From Anarhynchus alexandrinus (Eukaryota > Chordata > Aves > Charadriiformes > Charadriidae), in contig VUYV01000044.1 of assembly GCA_008711295.1 (NCBI GenBank), positions 4,017,723-4,081,722 of the forward strand: a stretch of 64,000 nt of DNA, given 5' to 3'. The position numbers and the translations under genes were made by a program. The notes under the pieces were generated by a model. The model saw only the letters and a list, made by a program, of their open reading frames with translations. It was not told where the DNA came from and searched no databases. Numbering within the stretch: the first letter of the stretch is position 1; every line of letters starts with the position of its first letter. Shown piece by piece: positions 1-12,673 of the stretch.

Positions 1-3000
1 CAAAGATACTTTTTGTGCCCCGAGTCTGCTTGAAATTTATGGCCATTCTTGTGTATGATGGACTTCTTGCACTCGTAGTAGCTATCCACCTCACTTTCCA
101 AGTTAAAGTCCTTTCATGGATTTTTCCACTATAATACCTTCTTGAAAAGCTTGCAAAGTTGTCTTTATTTACAAAGCACAGTGAGACAATCAGTGAAAGC
201 TGTCTTGCTTAAGTCTCTCTAATGAGATTGCTTCCTACTCTTCTGCAAAATGCTGAGAAAAAGCCCAATGACCACTACATAATGTTTTATGCTGTGAACT
301 CTCAAGGAAATACCGATCACAGCCAGGTGATATGTGGGCTTTACTAAACAGCATGGCTGACTTATATCTGATAAGAAAATACAGATGACTGGAAAACTTA
401 TTTGAGGCAAGGTTCTACTCTGGATTGCACAACCAAAAGTACCTTAGTGAACTATTTTATCCAGTCCACAATGACTTTTATTTTTATTCCAAAGGAGGAG
501 GGGTTACAATATTTTTGCCATATGTTATAGAAAAATGGGAGTTGAAGTCCGGCATTGCCAGACTCCAGTGTTCATACAGGAGAATACCAGAGGTCCTGGG
601 CAAAAGGAGGGCTGAGGAGGGCACAACTGCATTCTACAGATATTGGGAGATGGTTAAAACAGGGGGGAAGAGATTTTTCTACTAAAGGTAAATATAAGAA
701 TAAATAGCTGTAAAATGGTCATGGGTACATTTAGCCTGTAAATGATTTTTTTTATCATCAAAGGTATGAGCAAAAATGGAAATAGCTTTTTCAGCAAACT
801 GCCTCCCTGTGTGAATCCAGAGTAATAACTGTCGTCTTCAGAAAAATAGTATCTGTGAAATGTTTGAAAGAAAATAAAACCCCTTTTTGTTTCATTGAAC
901 AACTAGGTAATATTTGAGTTTTCAATTAAGGCAGGCAAAAAAGAACAAAACCCCAAACCAACCAATCCTCCAAAGGATTTCTGGTTTTATATTCTTTAAT
1001 CTGGAAGGATGGAAAAAAATATTTTTTTAATAGGAATAAATGAAAGATCATTTTGATGAAAATTATGACCAACTTTATCTAGGGAAATGGGGACCAGAAC
1101 TTGTGCAGAGCATTCTTTATAACTGGTAATAATAATATACAAGAAAAACTCTAACTTAACCCTTGGATGCCGATTCATGAAGCCTTAGGAACAAATTGAT
1201 GCTACCAGTTGCCACTTTACTAAGACCTTTTTCGAATGGGTTCTGCATGAGTACTTGGGGAGTTTGGAGAATAGAATCTAAATATCAACGCTTTAGCAAA
1301 CTCTTAGCCATTCTAGAGGTCCATGTACTGATAACACTCATCAGTACCTCTTAATGCATTTGATTCCAATAATTATACAAGGTGTACAAGCTATGTAAAT
1401 TTAGCACTTACAAGAATGTAAAGATCAATCAGTTCTGTTTAGTGCCCACCACATGCGTTAAAGATGCCCTTCTCCTTTTAATGGCAGTAATGCATTAAGG
1501 CCGGACCATCAAGTGCAGTAAAACAGCCAAAGTCTGTACTTCTAAAGGCAAGCACTTTCTAACTGTTAATGTCTGGTGAATTATATAGGTTCTTGGAATG
1601 CAAAGTCTTTGGTAACTATTAATTGGGATATTAAATGGGTGCCATGCCATGCCTTCCTGGGTTCAGTGTTTGAGGAGAAACTATCAGAAGAATTCATGTG
1701 GCCACTTTAATAAACAGGCTGTGAAGTAAGGATAAAGGAAAAATAGTCAGCTGGCTTCCCTATGGGTGAAATATACTGCATAGCAAGTCTCTAGCTATTA
1801 TTCTTGTTGCCTCTGTGTGACCTCAATAGTTATTTATCATTCCTCACAGTTGAAATGCTGCTTTCTCCATTAACTTCTATCACTTCAGCTGTCACATTTG
1901 AATTTATTCATTCCTAGAAAAAATATTTATTTTCCTTTCCTGTGAAGTGGGAATGCAATGATTAGCCATACAATCAGGAGATGTTGATCTTCATAGAAAT
2001 TCTATACTTTATGACATGAATAGGAATGATGCACCCTTAAACTGTATTAGTTACACTCCTTAGGCAGATACTGTGCGGAGAGACAGGCTATTTTAGCAGC
2101 CTAATCTGAAGCCAGAGGAAAGGCTTGTGCTAATTTCAGCGTGCTTTGGATCAGGCCAGAAGTCTGAAGTAATTATATCTTCAGGATTACAGCAATGAAA
2201 GAGTAAAGTAAGGCCCCTTATCTTCAAGCTATTCCACTCTGAAGATTCTTTGGAGTGGCACCACATAAAGCAGGCAAACTAACAATTTGTTCTACATTTT
2301 GGAAAGTAGATTAAAATAATGGATCTGATTCATTCCTATTTTATCACTGAATGCCATCATTACTGAAGACAAGATTGTTCCTTGAGCTCCTAAAGGACAT
2401 CACATTATCTTGTTTTTATTTCTCAGCATCAGTATGCCTAACTTTGTGGACATTGCTATTCTTGCATTAAAAAAAAAAAAAAAGCCACTCAGATATGTTT
2501 GACTAAGAAATCATCCCAGCAAAATGTAAATTATTCCAGAGGGTCCATCTACATAAGTACACATTAATCTACTTCTTAAATACGTAGTAGAGTCTTTCCC
2601 CTGAGGAGACTATGGAGCTGTGAAAATATGTAACAGTAATTAATTACTAGCCAAGAATAGATTAATATTGCATGCTAGGAATAGTAAAATCAAATGTATA
2701 TAACTAAGTGGTGTCTGTAGGGTAATGTGAACTGGGAAGAAATATCAGACAGCGACAGTGTTATATTTAATATCTCATCAAAAGGAAAGTGCAGTTTTTT
2801 ATTTGAATGACATTTTCTGTATGGCATAGCTATTTATTTTCACAGCTCATATTTTAGACAAACGAAAACATTTTATTTCCTATTGCCCGAGAGAGCTGGC
2901 TTTATTGTTGCTGCAAAAAAAGCCACTTCTTCTTTTAGGAATTGCTGTTGGACATATTACTGAGGTCTGTGCCTTGGTATTAAATATCATTGCCCTGTCG

Positions 3001-5094
3001 GTGTTTGTGTGTAAACTGGAGATGAGAATGTGTTCCTGAAAATATCTACCATGCACCGTACCTTGCCTTTTATCATTTAAAGGTTTTGCCACAGTCTTAC
3101 TGCGCCTCAGCCACTTTCTCTGCTGTTGTTTGTTTTACAGTTGGTGCAGCAAAGATCTCGAAGTGATGTATAGATGGAGTATCTCTAGGTTTAACTCAAA
3201 TAGAAAACCCCATTAAGAATTTCAAATATGAATTGTCACGTGTCATGTATTGAGTTGAACTGCTAGAAAATCGGGAGGCTGGGTTGAGTTGCAGTGTGGT
3301 GGGAGAGCCACTGCCATGCTTGCTGCAGTTTTACCCTTCAGTGATGGAAAGATTTCCCAACATGTATTTTAAATTAGGGTATTAGCAAAGGACTTGAGCT
3401 CCAGGTACTTAACGTGAGAATATAAAGTGGAAAAATCTATTTGGGTCACTGAATCCAATTTCTTGCTGTTGGAAGCAAGAACATTAGAAGTATTTAGTCC
3501 AGAATATCTCTCCACATCAGAATGTTTCCTGGCTTTTCTGGCTCTGCAAACCCCTACAACACAAAGCACTGCATCGGCAAGCACACAACACAGCTTTTAG
3601 TATAAAAAAGAAACTCTGATATGCCTCAAGAAGTGAGCAACAGAAATGTTGGTATCCAGGAGCCCACAAGTATCTCATGTCCAGCAAAAGCCAGGACACT
3701 TGCTGCATGAGGCGTCCCATCACTCTAAAAGCAGAGTGACCAAAGATCCCCCGTGCAGCCTGCGTGCCCCTCAGCAGCGAGAGCGCGGGGAAGGCACAGC
3801 TGATTGCTTTTCCTCTCTGAGGGCGGAACTGGGGATGCAGTGCTCAGTCTGGGCTGAGAAGCGCTGTGATTATCTCCACTATTCCAGAACGGACAGGTTC
3901 CCTCTGCCTGAAGGAGAAGGTGAAACCTGGCGTTGGTGTGCCTTAGACCGCTCTCATTCCCGTACCAGTTCAGACCAAGGTTTATGTTTCAATTTGCCAG
4001 ACGTAAAATTCTTCCACAAGATATGTAGATCCTCACTAAATGTGTCTGATGGCATATTTGCTTTGTCCACAATTTAAATATCAGGCACATGATGTTTGCA
4101 CCTAGGTGAGAAAATGGAAGGGGAACTGGAAAAATCTGGTCTAGATAGCAATGATGGGTGCAACAAAAGAAAGTGAACAGCATAGCACAGTGCTTCAGGA
4201 GAGGTTTGTCAGCTCTCATTTTAAAGTGGCTGGATTTGTTGTGAGGATAAAAAGCAGACTTCATTTTCCACTGGGGTAAATTCAACATCTGTTCATCGAG
4301 CCCATTTTTTTAAAAACAAATTTAAGTGGAGTAAAATAATATCTTCTGCCAAAATCTTTGAGATGAAGATATTTATATTCTGTACTGTAGCAGGGGAATG
4401 TAGTATGAGGTTTAAAATATCCTGTTTTCTCCTTTTTGTGAGCAACTATGGCACTTTGCCAGCTGAAATGGTCTTAAAATCTTCTACTTTCCGGAGAAAT
4501 TGAAACCTGCTTGGCTTTTTTTCCCCCTTCTCTAGATGCAAAGTATCAGAAAACAGCAAGTATAGCATCAGACTGTAGCTGCTAGGAAGTGTAAGCATTT
4601 CACTTCATCCTATGCAGCATTTCTCAGGAAGGTCATTTAGAGAAGAAAGATCCCATGGCACAATTTCCCTCCTGCTTTATGAACTGTCTGCACTTTTTTA
4701 GCATATGGCTATGTGTTTATCTGCTTTCGCTTATGTTACAAAAGCAAAGGGGAGATAAGGTAGGGGAAGAATACCTGGTAAGTCATCTGTGTTTTTTCCA
4801 AGTGTTCCCTAGAGTAGATCTTTTTTTTTTTTCTTTTTCTTTCAGCACTTTCTTTTCTGTTCTAGGCATTAACAGCTTGGGAAACAGACGTCTGTGGTGT
4901 TTGTTGTGCGTCTATAAGCTGTTGGAAGAGTGGAATGAATATTAGTTTGATTATATGGGGTCCTATTTGTGCTCCTAAGTTACCCATTTGTTATAAGGAC
5001 AGGTTCTAGTGTGCACTAAACACACATTTGCATGATGGAATGTGTTATTGTGCTTCCAAATGCCTCTTTGTGTCTGCAGTTATTCATGACCACA
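1..5094. other. Non-coding AT-rich stretch, no gene seen
   Basis: Open frames here are short, and none resembles a known protein. The longest (3646-4077, plus) is low-information and has no recognisable domain. The stretch holds an A/C-rich low-complexity patch near 940-968 and an A15 run at 2469-2483. A weak 'TTTGGATCAGGCC' motif near 2146 resembles the end of an old amniote repeat, but it is too short to call. A slightly GC-richer patch at about 3740-3930 has no assignable identity. Confidence 0.6.
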
Positions 5095-5190
5095 TGATCT
5101 AGTGGCTAGAGCAGGGAGCTATGAGTCTGCAGACAATAATTCTTGTACCAGCTCCACCACTGCTTCATCATATGACATTGGGAAATCACT
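5095..5190 (+). repeat. MIR SINE relic
   Basis: The order of blocks matches the MIR family, the ancient tRNA-derived amniote SINE. A tRNA-like head 'GATCTAGTGGCTAGAGC' lies at 5096-5112 (A-box region). A diverged B-box region follows, then 'CCAGCTCCACCACTGC' at 5148-5163 and 'GACATTGGGAAATCACT' at 5174-5190. These last two correspond to the MIR core segments that normally read CCGGCTCTGCCACTTAC and GACCTTGGGCAAGTTACTT. The CpGs and the B box are eroded, so it is long dead. The recognition comes from memory of the consensus and was not computed. Confidence 0.75.
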
Positions 5191-5710
5191 TGGGGGGGGG
5201 GTAGAGGTGACAGTAGTTCAGCAGTTATCTTACTGATCTAAAAAACCAAGTACTAGCTATTTTTGCTTTACTAAGAGATATTCTGAATACCTGTACATAT
5301 ATGAATATTTACCCATGCTCTGTGGTCTGTACCACAATGTCTTAGTAGTGGATGCACACCTTTCACGTTGCGTGGCTTGGAGTGCGTTTTTGAAACAAAA
5401 ATATTCTGTGGCTGAAGTGCGTCAAAGGAGTCACGGTAGCTGCCACTCGTGCCCAACCTGATCAAAAGGGAATGGCGTTTCTTAGCAGTTTTTAAATAAT
5501 TGTACCTGTTGTATCTTGCAAAGTTTTCTTGGTAGCCAGTGAAAGGGGATTGCAACAATCTACAACATAATACACTGGGGACACTACATACTGCGTTGCT
5601 AATTTTCCTCTGATAAGTAGAGCGGGATTACTGTAATATAGTCAATTTGGTCTTTCTCCTCAAAAGAACGAGATGCACATCTAAAAAGTAGTGAAGGTAG
5701 TGCAGATATG

Positions 5711-5759
5711 CTCTAAGGCTATGCAGGGTAAGGTTATTGCTATAAGGATATGCAGGGTG
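5711..5759. repeat. Local tandem duplication (2 copies, 29-bp period)
   Basis: The segments 5711-5730 and 5740-5759 agree at 17 of 20 positions by hand alignment. Both centre on TATGCAGGGT. Nothing suggests function; it is probably a small slippage or duplication event. Confidence 0.6.
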
Positions 5760-6769
5760 CTGTACCATTATTCCTGCTTTTGTTAAGCCAAGAGAGTTGC
5801 CTGATGCAATTCTTTCCCCATCATTTTAATGGTTGGTGTTGGCCGCTACCAGATGAAACAATAGATTAGATGAATCTGAGCTATGGCAGTTTTTGTTGTA
5901 GCCTTACTCTGCTCCACTGGAAAGTTTCATATACAAGGAAGTGGGGGGGAAAAAAAAGGTCTTTTTTTCTTAACTTTGTAATTTCCTGGTCCTTCTTCAG
6001 CCTTTGTAATAACATATCACAGTGTCAAGACTTGATTAATTCAATGAATTATAGCAGAACTGGAGCTGTCAAGAGGTTGCCAGTATGTTTTGATTGATAT
6101 TCAATTACTTTTCCTGTAAACACCAATGATTTTAATGTCCTTATTTTCTAAAGTTATTTATGAAACAAATTTCCTGGAGCCCATCAGTGAAAGAGCCGGA
6201 GTCACTGCCGATGGGTTACTCACACACACGGCACAGTGGTGATTAGAATGAAACGTGGTCAAATACTTGAAAATTTGCTCACCAAAAGGACGTGGGACCA
6301 AAAAACTCCTCCTGCAAAGAGTGCCTTGAAATTAGCCACATCAGAGCCTCACGTCGGGTACTACCCAGGATGAAAACGCAGACTGATTGCAGGGTCCCCG
6401 TCCCCTCAGTCGAGCTGTAGTATGTGTACACCTATCTCATCCTACCCGTTGATTTGTATGTGGAATATGGATTTCTTAAACAAAACAAAGCAGACGTGAG
6501 CCCTTGAGCTGACTGTGGGCTCCTCATTCACATTATTGAGCACTTCTCTGAATAGTTCCAACCTCAGCAATGATTCCACAATGACCCTTCAAGGACTGAA
6601 TGCTTTATGTACCCTTAGTGACCAATACAGTCCAAGCAATTCTTCCTTTTCTTGAAAATCCTACCTGAGGGAGAGCCTTCCAAATGTCAATTTAGCACTT
6701 GAGAATAAAGCTGAATACGGTCAAATCGGGTAACATGTTTTCCAGGATGTCATCAAAATGTCAGTTATT

Positions 6770-6792
6770 TAAATTAAATAAATAAATAAATT
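6770..6792. repeat. (AAAT)n microsatellite
   Basis: About five imperfect AAAT/AAATT units occur in a row. It is a simple repeat in AT-rich DNA and may be length-polymorphic. Confidence 0.85.
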
Positions 6793-7097
6793 AGTTTTTT
6801 GACCTTACACGCATAGTGAGCAAAAGGATCAAAAATGCACATGCAGCGTACCTTGCAACTCGGAAATGTAACTGCAGTATGTTCTGCACTTACTGCTTTT
6901 TTTCTTAATGAGGGCTGCGTAAAGCTTTAATGAGGCTGTTACCAGCTCTACTATGAATTAGTCACAGAGGTTGGTGGTTGTGAAATGACAGATCTATCTG
7001 CAACAGGGCTAAAAAGATCAAGAAATCTTGTTGATCCTCTGGAAGGCAGGACCATCAGTCCCAGCATCCAGCATGGCTGGGAATGTTTGCATAAGTT

Positions 7098-7149
7098 TTG
7101 TTTTGTTTTGGGGTTCGGTTTTTTGTTTGTTTTTTTTTTTGGGGGGGGG
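7098..7149. repeat. T/G low-complexity tract ending in T-run/G-run
   Basis: Runs of TTTTG units pass into a long T run followed directly by nine G (7141-7149). A similar T-run/G-run junction occurs at 35950-35972. It is a simple-sequence tract with no coding content. Confidence 0.8.
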
Positions 7150-9873
7150 AAAGCCTTCAGCAAAGATGAGTCCACCATCTTCCCAGGCAATTCTTAAAGC
7201 TTCTTAATGTCTCACTGGAATCTTCCTAAGTTAACCACCATTGTCATATTTATTGCACAAAACATTGTTGCCTACTTTGCTTTATAAATAGATTAGTTTG
7301 CTATTTTAAAATACTGTCTTTTTTTTTTTTAAATACAACTTTGTGCTTTGATTAACCTACCAGTGCATTGTGTATATTTGTTGAATATCCTGGAATTCTT
7401 AATTGTCATCATACACCTTGGAAGACAGATCTTGGAAAAAAAAGAAAGTTGAACAGTTTCATTTTCAAGTAGCTTATAACTTCTTTGTTTAAGCTTGTTT
7501 TCCCAAAACAAAGGACATGTGATGCTGAATAGATACAGGGCACACTGAGGAAGGCAGATATCCAGAAATATCTGCTTTCTTCAGAAGGTATCATCTGCCC
7601 AATCAGGTTGTTTCATTCTACTACCATATTTTATGAATTAAAAATCTGTATATAAATGTAGAGTTTAATGGAAATTTAACAGCATATGCAATGAAATGCA
7701 AATGCTTTCTTAAGTGCAGCATTGCATTCTTAATTTTCCACTCAAGTAATTTAGAAGCCATTAGTTTAAGTGAAAATCTAAGATAAAGCACATCCATGTG
7801 GTTCCAATGGCTCCTCTGAAGACTGCACTTGTAATTGTCTGAGAAAGATAAATTCCTAATTGCATTTCATTACATTGCGTTACAGCTGGTGTAAGTGTAT
7901 TTTGTAGATACCTGCCTGCCAGATGGGTTTAGGTTATACAAAGGCTATATTTTCACACAGGAGCTATCTTCTCTGTGACTTGATTTGTTAATAATCTTTT
8001 ACAAATGCTCGAAGTGCAGGTGACCATTTCAGCCAGATTCTGGTTTGCAATGAAGCGGTATAGTTTTAAAGCTAGAAGAAAGTGAAAACCTTCAGACTGT
8101 GTTGGAAACAAATGCACATATTTGAGAAGGGCAGGCTCTGGCACTGGGATAAAGATGGAGATGCAGAACTAAAGCTATACATGGTAGGAGCTGCCACATG
8201 CTAATAAATCACCATGACTCTAGAGAAGCTTGTAGGTAATTCCACAGCATTGGAAGAGTGGCTCAATGTTGGAAATGTGAGACAAGATCTGCTTGTAAAA
8301 AGAAATGGCCCGAAAGGAGCTCACCGGCAGCAGGGCAACCTCTCTCCAGTGCAGCTGGACTGGGGGTAACAGGGCTATTAGGAGGACGGTGACAATACAT
8401 GAGGTCCCACTGCCACATGTCACCAGTTGCTTCAGTTTGTGCTTGCCCAAACGGTTAGATATTTAAAACACAATTAGATTTTTGCCTTCTGGGCTTTTAC
8501 AAGAAGGTCCATAGACTCACCAAAGAGAATTCCCGACCACAGTAAGGGCTGTGATGCTGTGTACTGGCTGGAGGCACAGGGCGGCATCGGAGGGGGCTGC
8601 AGAGGCAGGTCAATGAGAAGATATTTCTGAAACTTGAATGATCTCTCTAGCTTTCCATAGCTATAGGGATGTTATTACCTAGATTAGTTTCAATGTGAGA
8701 TCTGCTCCAAATGGTTAAAAAATGGCTTGCTTAACTTAAAATGTCCGTTTGCTTCTCTTTATCAATGTCTAATACGTAAGAGAAAGAAAACAAATGGGAA
8801 TAACTAAAAGCCCCTCCTGACAACTGAAGTTACTTTAGAAGATCACTTGCAGCCTGATCTCACTCAAGTGCAGATGTATGGAAGGCCCTGTGCCGAAGCC
8901 ATATGTTTCTTTTCCATATGTTTTACAAATGGATTTCTGAAAGCAGAAGCATTGAGGACAATCATTAAAAACACAAGGAGGGAAGCCTTGAAATTCAGTC
9001 TCTCTTTTAGTGGCACTACGGCTTCTACACTATCACAAAATATTGGAACTAAAATTGTTGTCCATAATGGTTCTTGGCATTTTTATATGTTCCTGTACTT
9101 TCCTGTTGCAGCATGGAACGTATGGGCTTTCTGCAGATTTTCTTAAAGCAGTCCTTGTTTTCCTTGTGTTGAGTAGCTCGTTAGCGAGATGCTGTATCCT
9201 CTTAAAATATAAAAGAACATGATAGTAAGACGTTGATTTGTCAGAAATCTGCACCATGTGGAATTGCGAAGCTCCTGCAGCCTCCCTGGAAAGTCATTGC
9301 TACGACTGCACAACACGGACAGGATTTCCTGGCCTGGGAGGAGACACCTTTGCCAAAGCAGAGATTCAGACTTAGAGCACAGAAGTGTTTTAGCGGGATA
9401 CCTGAATATATGTGTTTTAGCTGTTAGGAACTGTATGTTTCTTAAAGCAGCAATGCAAATAACTAGGTCGGTATGAGCAGGATGGGAAGACCATTTCTGT
9501 GCAGTTTTATCTGTGTATACCTTTAGGGGATGTGCAGAAAAATGCTGCTTTTTTTTTTTTTCTTCCGCTAAGCAACCTCCAAAAAAAACTTAGAGGATTT
9601 CTTTACAATTTGATGATTCAGAAACCAGGCAGTCACCATTTATTTTGCTCCATCTGCTACATTAATTCTCATCAGATCCACACTGTCTGAAGAGACAGCA
9701 GGTGTCAGATCTGAAAGAATAATTTCTGTTTGTTTTAGTTTTGTTGCCATCTCCCTTGACATACTTTGCTGGATTATGCATCTGAAGATGCTTCACAATC
9801 AAATTAAGGAGAGACATTTACTCTAGATAAATTTTAGAATGTGAGCTTTAGAAAGTAGATTTCAGTTATTTTC

Positions 9874-9891
9874 AGACTTTTTAAAAAGTCT
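9874..9891. repeat. Perfect 18-bp palindrome
   Basis: AGACTTTTTAAAAAGTCT equals its own reverse complement. It is AT-rich with 4-bp mixed ends. It could be chance in this composition or a fold-back point; no transcript context is visible. Confidence 0.9.
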
Positions 9892-11658
9892 TTTTTTGAA
9901 AGTGAGGGGTTATTAGCTCAATTAAATGTCACACCAGCTTTCACAAAGTTATTTGCTCCAAACAGAAGATTTCTGGGCTAACATTAAGAGAAAAATGAGC
10001 CTTGGCTCATTATTTTTTTTAAAGCCACAGCTGCAAAAACAGTATGAAAACTTGAATTTTTAATTTTTTCTTAAGTTTTATCTCTATCTGACTGAAGTTA
10101 CATGCAACAGAAAGATCTCCTTTGATTTCTGTGATTTCTAAGAGGCTAATTTTTTGCAAAGACTAAATCTGCCTACATATGAAGTAGAACAGCATTATAA
10201 CACAGAGCATATAGAAGTTCACTAATGTATATTGTGGACCTGTTACCTTAAATATCCCTGGGAAGTAGCACAGTTGCTTTGCTAGAGAAGATTACAGAGC
10301 ATGATACTTTGTTAGTTTGAAACGTTTATTAGGAACCAAATAAACACACTGATTCAGAGCTGTGATTCAGACACACAGTTCAGAGCTGTTTGATGCTGGA
10401 TATGGATAATTATATTTGGATTTCCAAAGCATTTTTCTTTGCTAAACCCGGGACAAATCTATAGCAAAAACTTTACTGAAGTCTGGTATCTCAGGATGTA
10501 ATCTGTGTCTCTAGGACATGCTGCCAAATAGGAGCATGTCTATTATGCTGCTACCATAACTGTCTTGTTGGTAAAGCAAGTGCACTTCTAAGATGCCAGG
10601 AAAATATGAACTGGGAAAGCTGGAGGCCTGGGAAAGGACATGGGAGCTGAAACCTAGCAGTCATCCACAAATTGGGATGTTTCCTCATTCTCTGTATTTT
10701 CATGAATATAGAATTCAAGTAAATCCCATTTAATTAAGCTTTGTAATAGAATAGTTAATGGGGCTGATTCCTCTTATTTTTAGTTTGTTACTTTTCCTAA
10801 GGAAAGAGATTTCAGGCACTCATGTTTGGTCTTCTGCTTCCCCCATAACTCAGCTGTTTAATAGCAAATAAACTTGGGGGAAGATTGAAGGTCTCAAAAT
10901 ATCTGCAAATGTTGTGAAAATGCTCAGGTGAAAAACAGCTCATTAATGCCATTGCTGGAAAAAAATTAGAGAATCTATGTTAAATGTTCATATTACAAGT
11001 ATCCTGACTATGGGGAAAAGCTTCATACGAGTTCAGGTGTTGCCAGACTCCAGGCAGGTACACAGGTAAAGATCTCATCTGCAGAAGTTCATTCTTTGTT
11101 GCCTAAGTATGAAATCTGGAGTAAAATCTCCCTGGTTTTAGGCAATTGTTCATGTCCTTCTCTTGCAAGGATTATGTGACTACTTTAATATGAGTGACTT
11201 TATCATTAATTTGTTAGAAAGTTAGAAAACCATGAATAGAATCTTACTGGAAACCAGGTTAGGTGGTTATTCTGGTGGTTGAATGAGTTGATGGGTTGAG
11301 ATTTATATTTTTGTGCCTAAAATTGCAAAGGTGGATGTGATATTTTCCAGTCTGGAAACAGTCAAATTCAAGGGTTTGATGTGAGACCTACGCAACACAG
11401 CGCATTTATCTGAGAATAACCTAATTGTGCGAGAGGAACCGCTGAGCTGTTCTGGGCAACTAGGTCGCTAATACACAGTTTAACATTGGTTGTCTTTATT
11501 TTCATCTGCTTGTCATTTGGATGCAATTCTCTTCTTCTGTCCTCCCCAGTAGGGGTGCACGAATTAGCTGAAGGAACTGATTCTAGGAGTTCTGACTTGA
11601 GGAGAACTGTGCCCCAAAATTACCCTTTTTAACTCCCTTTCATTATAGCTGCAGATGA
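9892..11658. other. Non-coding stretch, nothing recognised
   Basis: No exon, repeat family or RNA gene is recognised. There is an 11-bp direct repeat TTCAGAGCTGT at 10353-10363 and 10379-10389. Confidence 0.6.
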
Positions 11659-11729
11659 AGGTCTGATCTAAACTCATGAATTAAATGGGAAGACTCCTAC
11701 TGACTTCAATAAGCATTGAATCAGACCCT
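11659..11729. repeat. Ancient palindromic amniote repeat (unnamed)
   Basis: The element is bounded by AGGTCTGAT (11659-11667) and ATCAGACCCT (11720-11729), which are inverted copies. Inside are AAATGGGAAGACTCC and ACTGACTTCAAT. This resembles a familiar sauropsid pattern in which GATC-rich ends flank mirrored 'GAAGTCAATGG / CCATTGACTTC' blocks. I do not recall its database name with certainty. It may be a MITE-like or SINE-like relic. Confidence 0.5.
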
Positions 11730-11822
11730 AAAGGCTGTGAATTAAAATCAGTTAAATAATAGTTTTCCTGTGGCTTTCATTATGCAAATATCCGAACACC
11801 TCAAATACCTTCAAGGACTTCT

Positions 11823-11836
11823 GGGGGGGGGGGGGG
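11823..11836 (+). repeat. G14 homopolymer with A/C-rich follower
   Basis: Fourteen consecutive G are followed by AAACCCAACCAAACCCC-like low-complexity sequence. It is prone to length errors in assembly and can form G-quadruplex. Confidence 0.9.
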
Positions 11837-12179
11837 AAACCCAACCAAACCCCAAACCCATCCATGTTTCTTCTGTATAAACTTTTTCTTTTCAATATGC
11901 AGCCCTGCCCGTTGACTGAACTGGCGTTACTTGAACTGACTTGCTGCAGCGTCTGCAGCCCATCGGGGGTTCAAAGTATTTCAGCCTTTGTTTTCAAGTA
12001 GTGTTAATTCTCATCCCTTCCGTTTGATTTCCTATTATTCTGCTGTTTAAAAAGCTTGTCAAAAATAACGGTAATGTAACCCAAGTTATCTGATCAGACC
12101 ATTTGCGGGTGTTGTGGTTTAACCCCAGCTGGTAGTTAGGACCGCACAGCCGTCTGCTCAATTCTACTGCTCTGCCTGA

Positions 12180-12219
12180 GGGGGATGGGGAGAAGAGGGA
12201 GAAAAGGGGGGAAAGGGGG
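12180..12219 (+). other. G-quadruplex-capable tract inside LTR copy 1
   Basis: Five G runs lie within 40 bases: 12180-12184, 12187-12190, 12197-12199, 12206-12211 and 12215-12219, with loops of 2 to 6. This meets the usual G4 pattern on the plus strand. On the inferred LTR sense strand it is a C-rich tract just upstream of the LTR 3' end. Confidence 0.8.
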
Positions 12220-12297
12220 AAAAAAACCAAACCCAACCCAAACAAAAACATCTCCCCCACCCTCTCCACCCCCAACTGTTAGTTGAGATAAAGACAG

Positions 12298-12303
12298 TTT
12301 AAT
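12298..12303 (-). terminator. ATTAAA polyadenylation hexamer of LTR copy 1
   Basis: The minus strand reads ATTAAA, followed by CTGTCTTTATCTCAAC and then a long GT/G-rich stretch. That is the normal layout of a retroviral R/U5 polyadenylation site. In copy 2 the hexamer is degraded to CTTAAA. Confidence 0.55.
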
Positions 12304-12673
12304 AGAACAATAACAGAAAAGGAGAATAACAATCATAATGGTAAAAGAATATACAAGATGAAGTAATGCAGCACAAGTCACTCCCCCGCCTGTGGGTTGG
12401 TTGCCCAGCCTGTCCTGAGCAGCGATCACGGATTCCCGCCCCCCAACCAACCCCGTTTATGACATTTGTGGTATGGAATATTTCGTTGGCCATGTGTCTT
12501 GTCTATGCTCCCTCTCAGCTTCTGTGGGAAGCTGAAAAAAGTCCTTGAATAATATAAACCTCTCCTGGCAACAACTAAAACAATATGCATTATTGACATT
12601 CCTTTCATACCGAATCTTAAACACATTAGCTGCTAGAAAGAAAATTAACTCTATCCCAGCTGAAAGCAGGACA

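Larger units (their letters stand above)
5191..9873. other. Non-coding stretch with simple repeats
   Basis: No coding exon is recognisable. It contains a G10 run (5192-5201), a small 29-bp-period tandem duplication (5711-5759), an (AAAT)n tract (6770-6792) and a T/G low-complexity block (7098-7149). Patches at about 6180-6420, 8270-8450 and 9230-9400 are somewhat richer in CpG and GC than their surroundings. They match no repeat or protein that I know. Confidence 0.6.
12110..12673 (-). mobile_element. Solo LTR, avian ERVL-like family, copy 1
   Basis: The 564-bp element begins TGTTGTGGTTTAACCCC and ends GCTGAAAGCAGGACA, the TG...CA ends of a retroviral LTR. It is flanked by gcggg (12105-12109) and gcagg (12674-12678). 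This is a 5-bp target duplication with one CpG-type transition, and 5 bp fits ERVL-like elements. I place the sense on the minus strand. Read that way, the order is a TATA-region remnant (CATAAAC, near 12462), then ATTAAA (12298-12303), then a GT-rich block (about 12223-12290) as expected downstream of a polyadenylation site. No gag, pol or env sequence adjoins it, so it is a solo LTR left by LTR-LTR recombination. Short open frames inside it are not genes. The same family recurs at 13447-14030. Confidence 0.9.

Noticed and set aside
3646..4077. 143-codon plus-strand open frame as a gene
   Set aside because: It shows no domain, no splice context and no compositional sign of coding.
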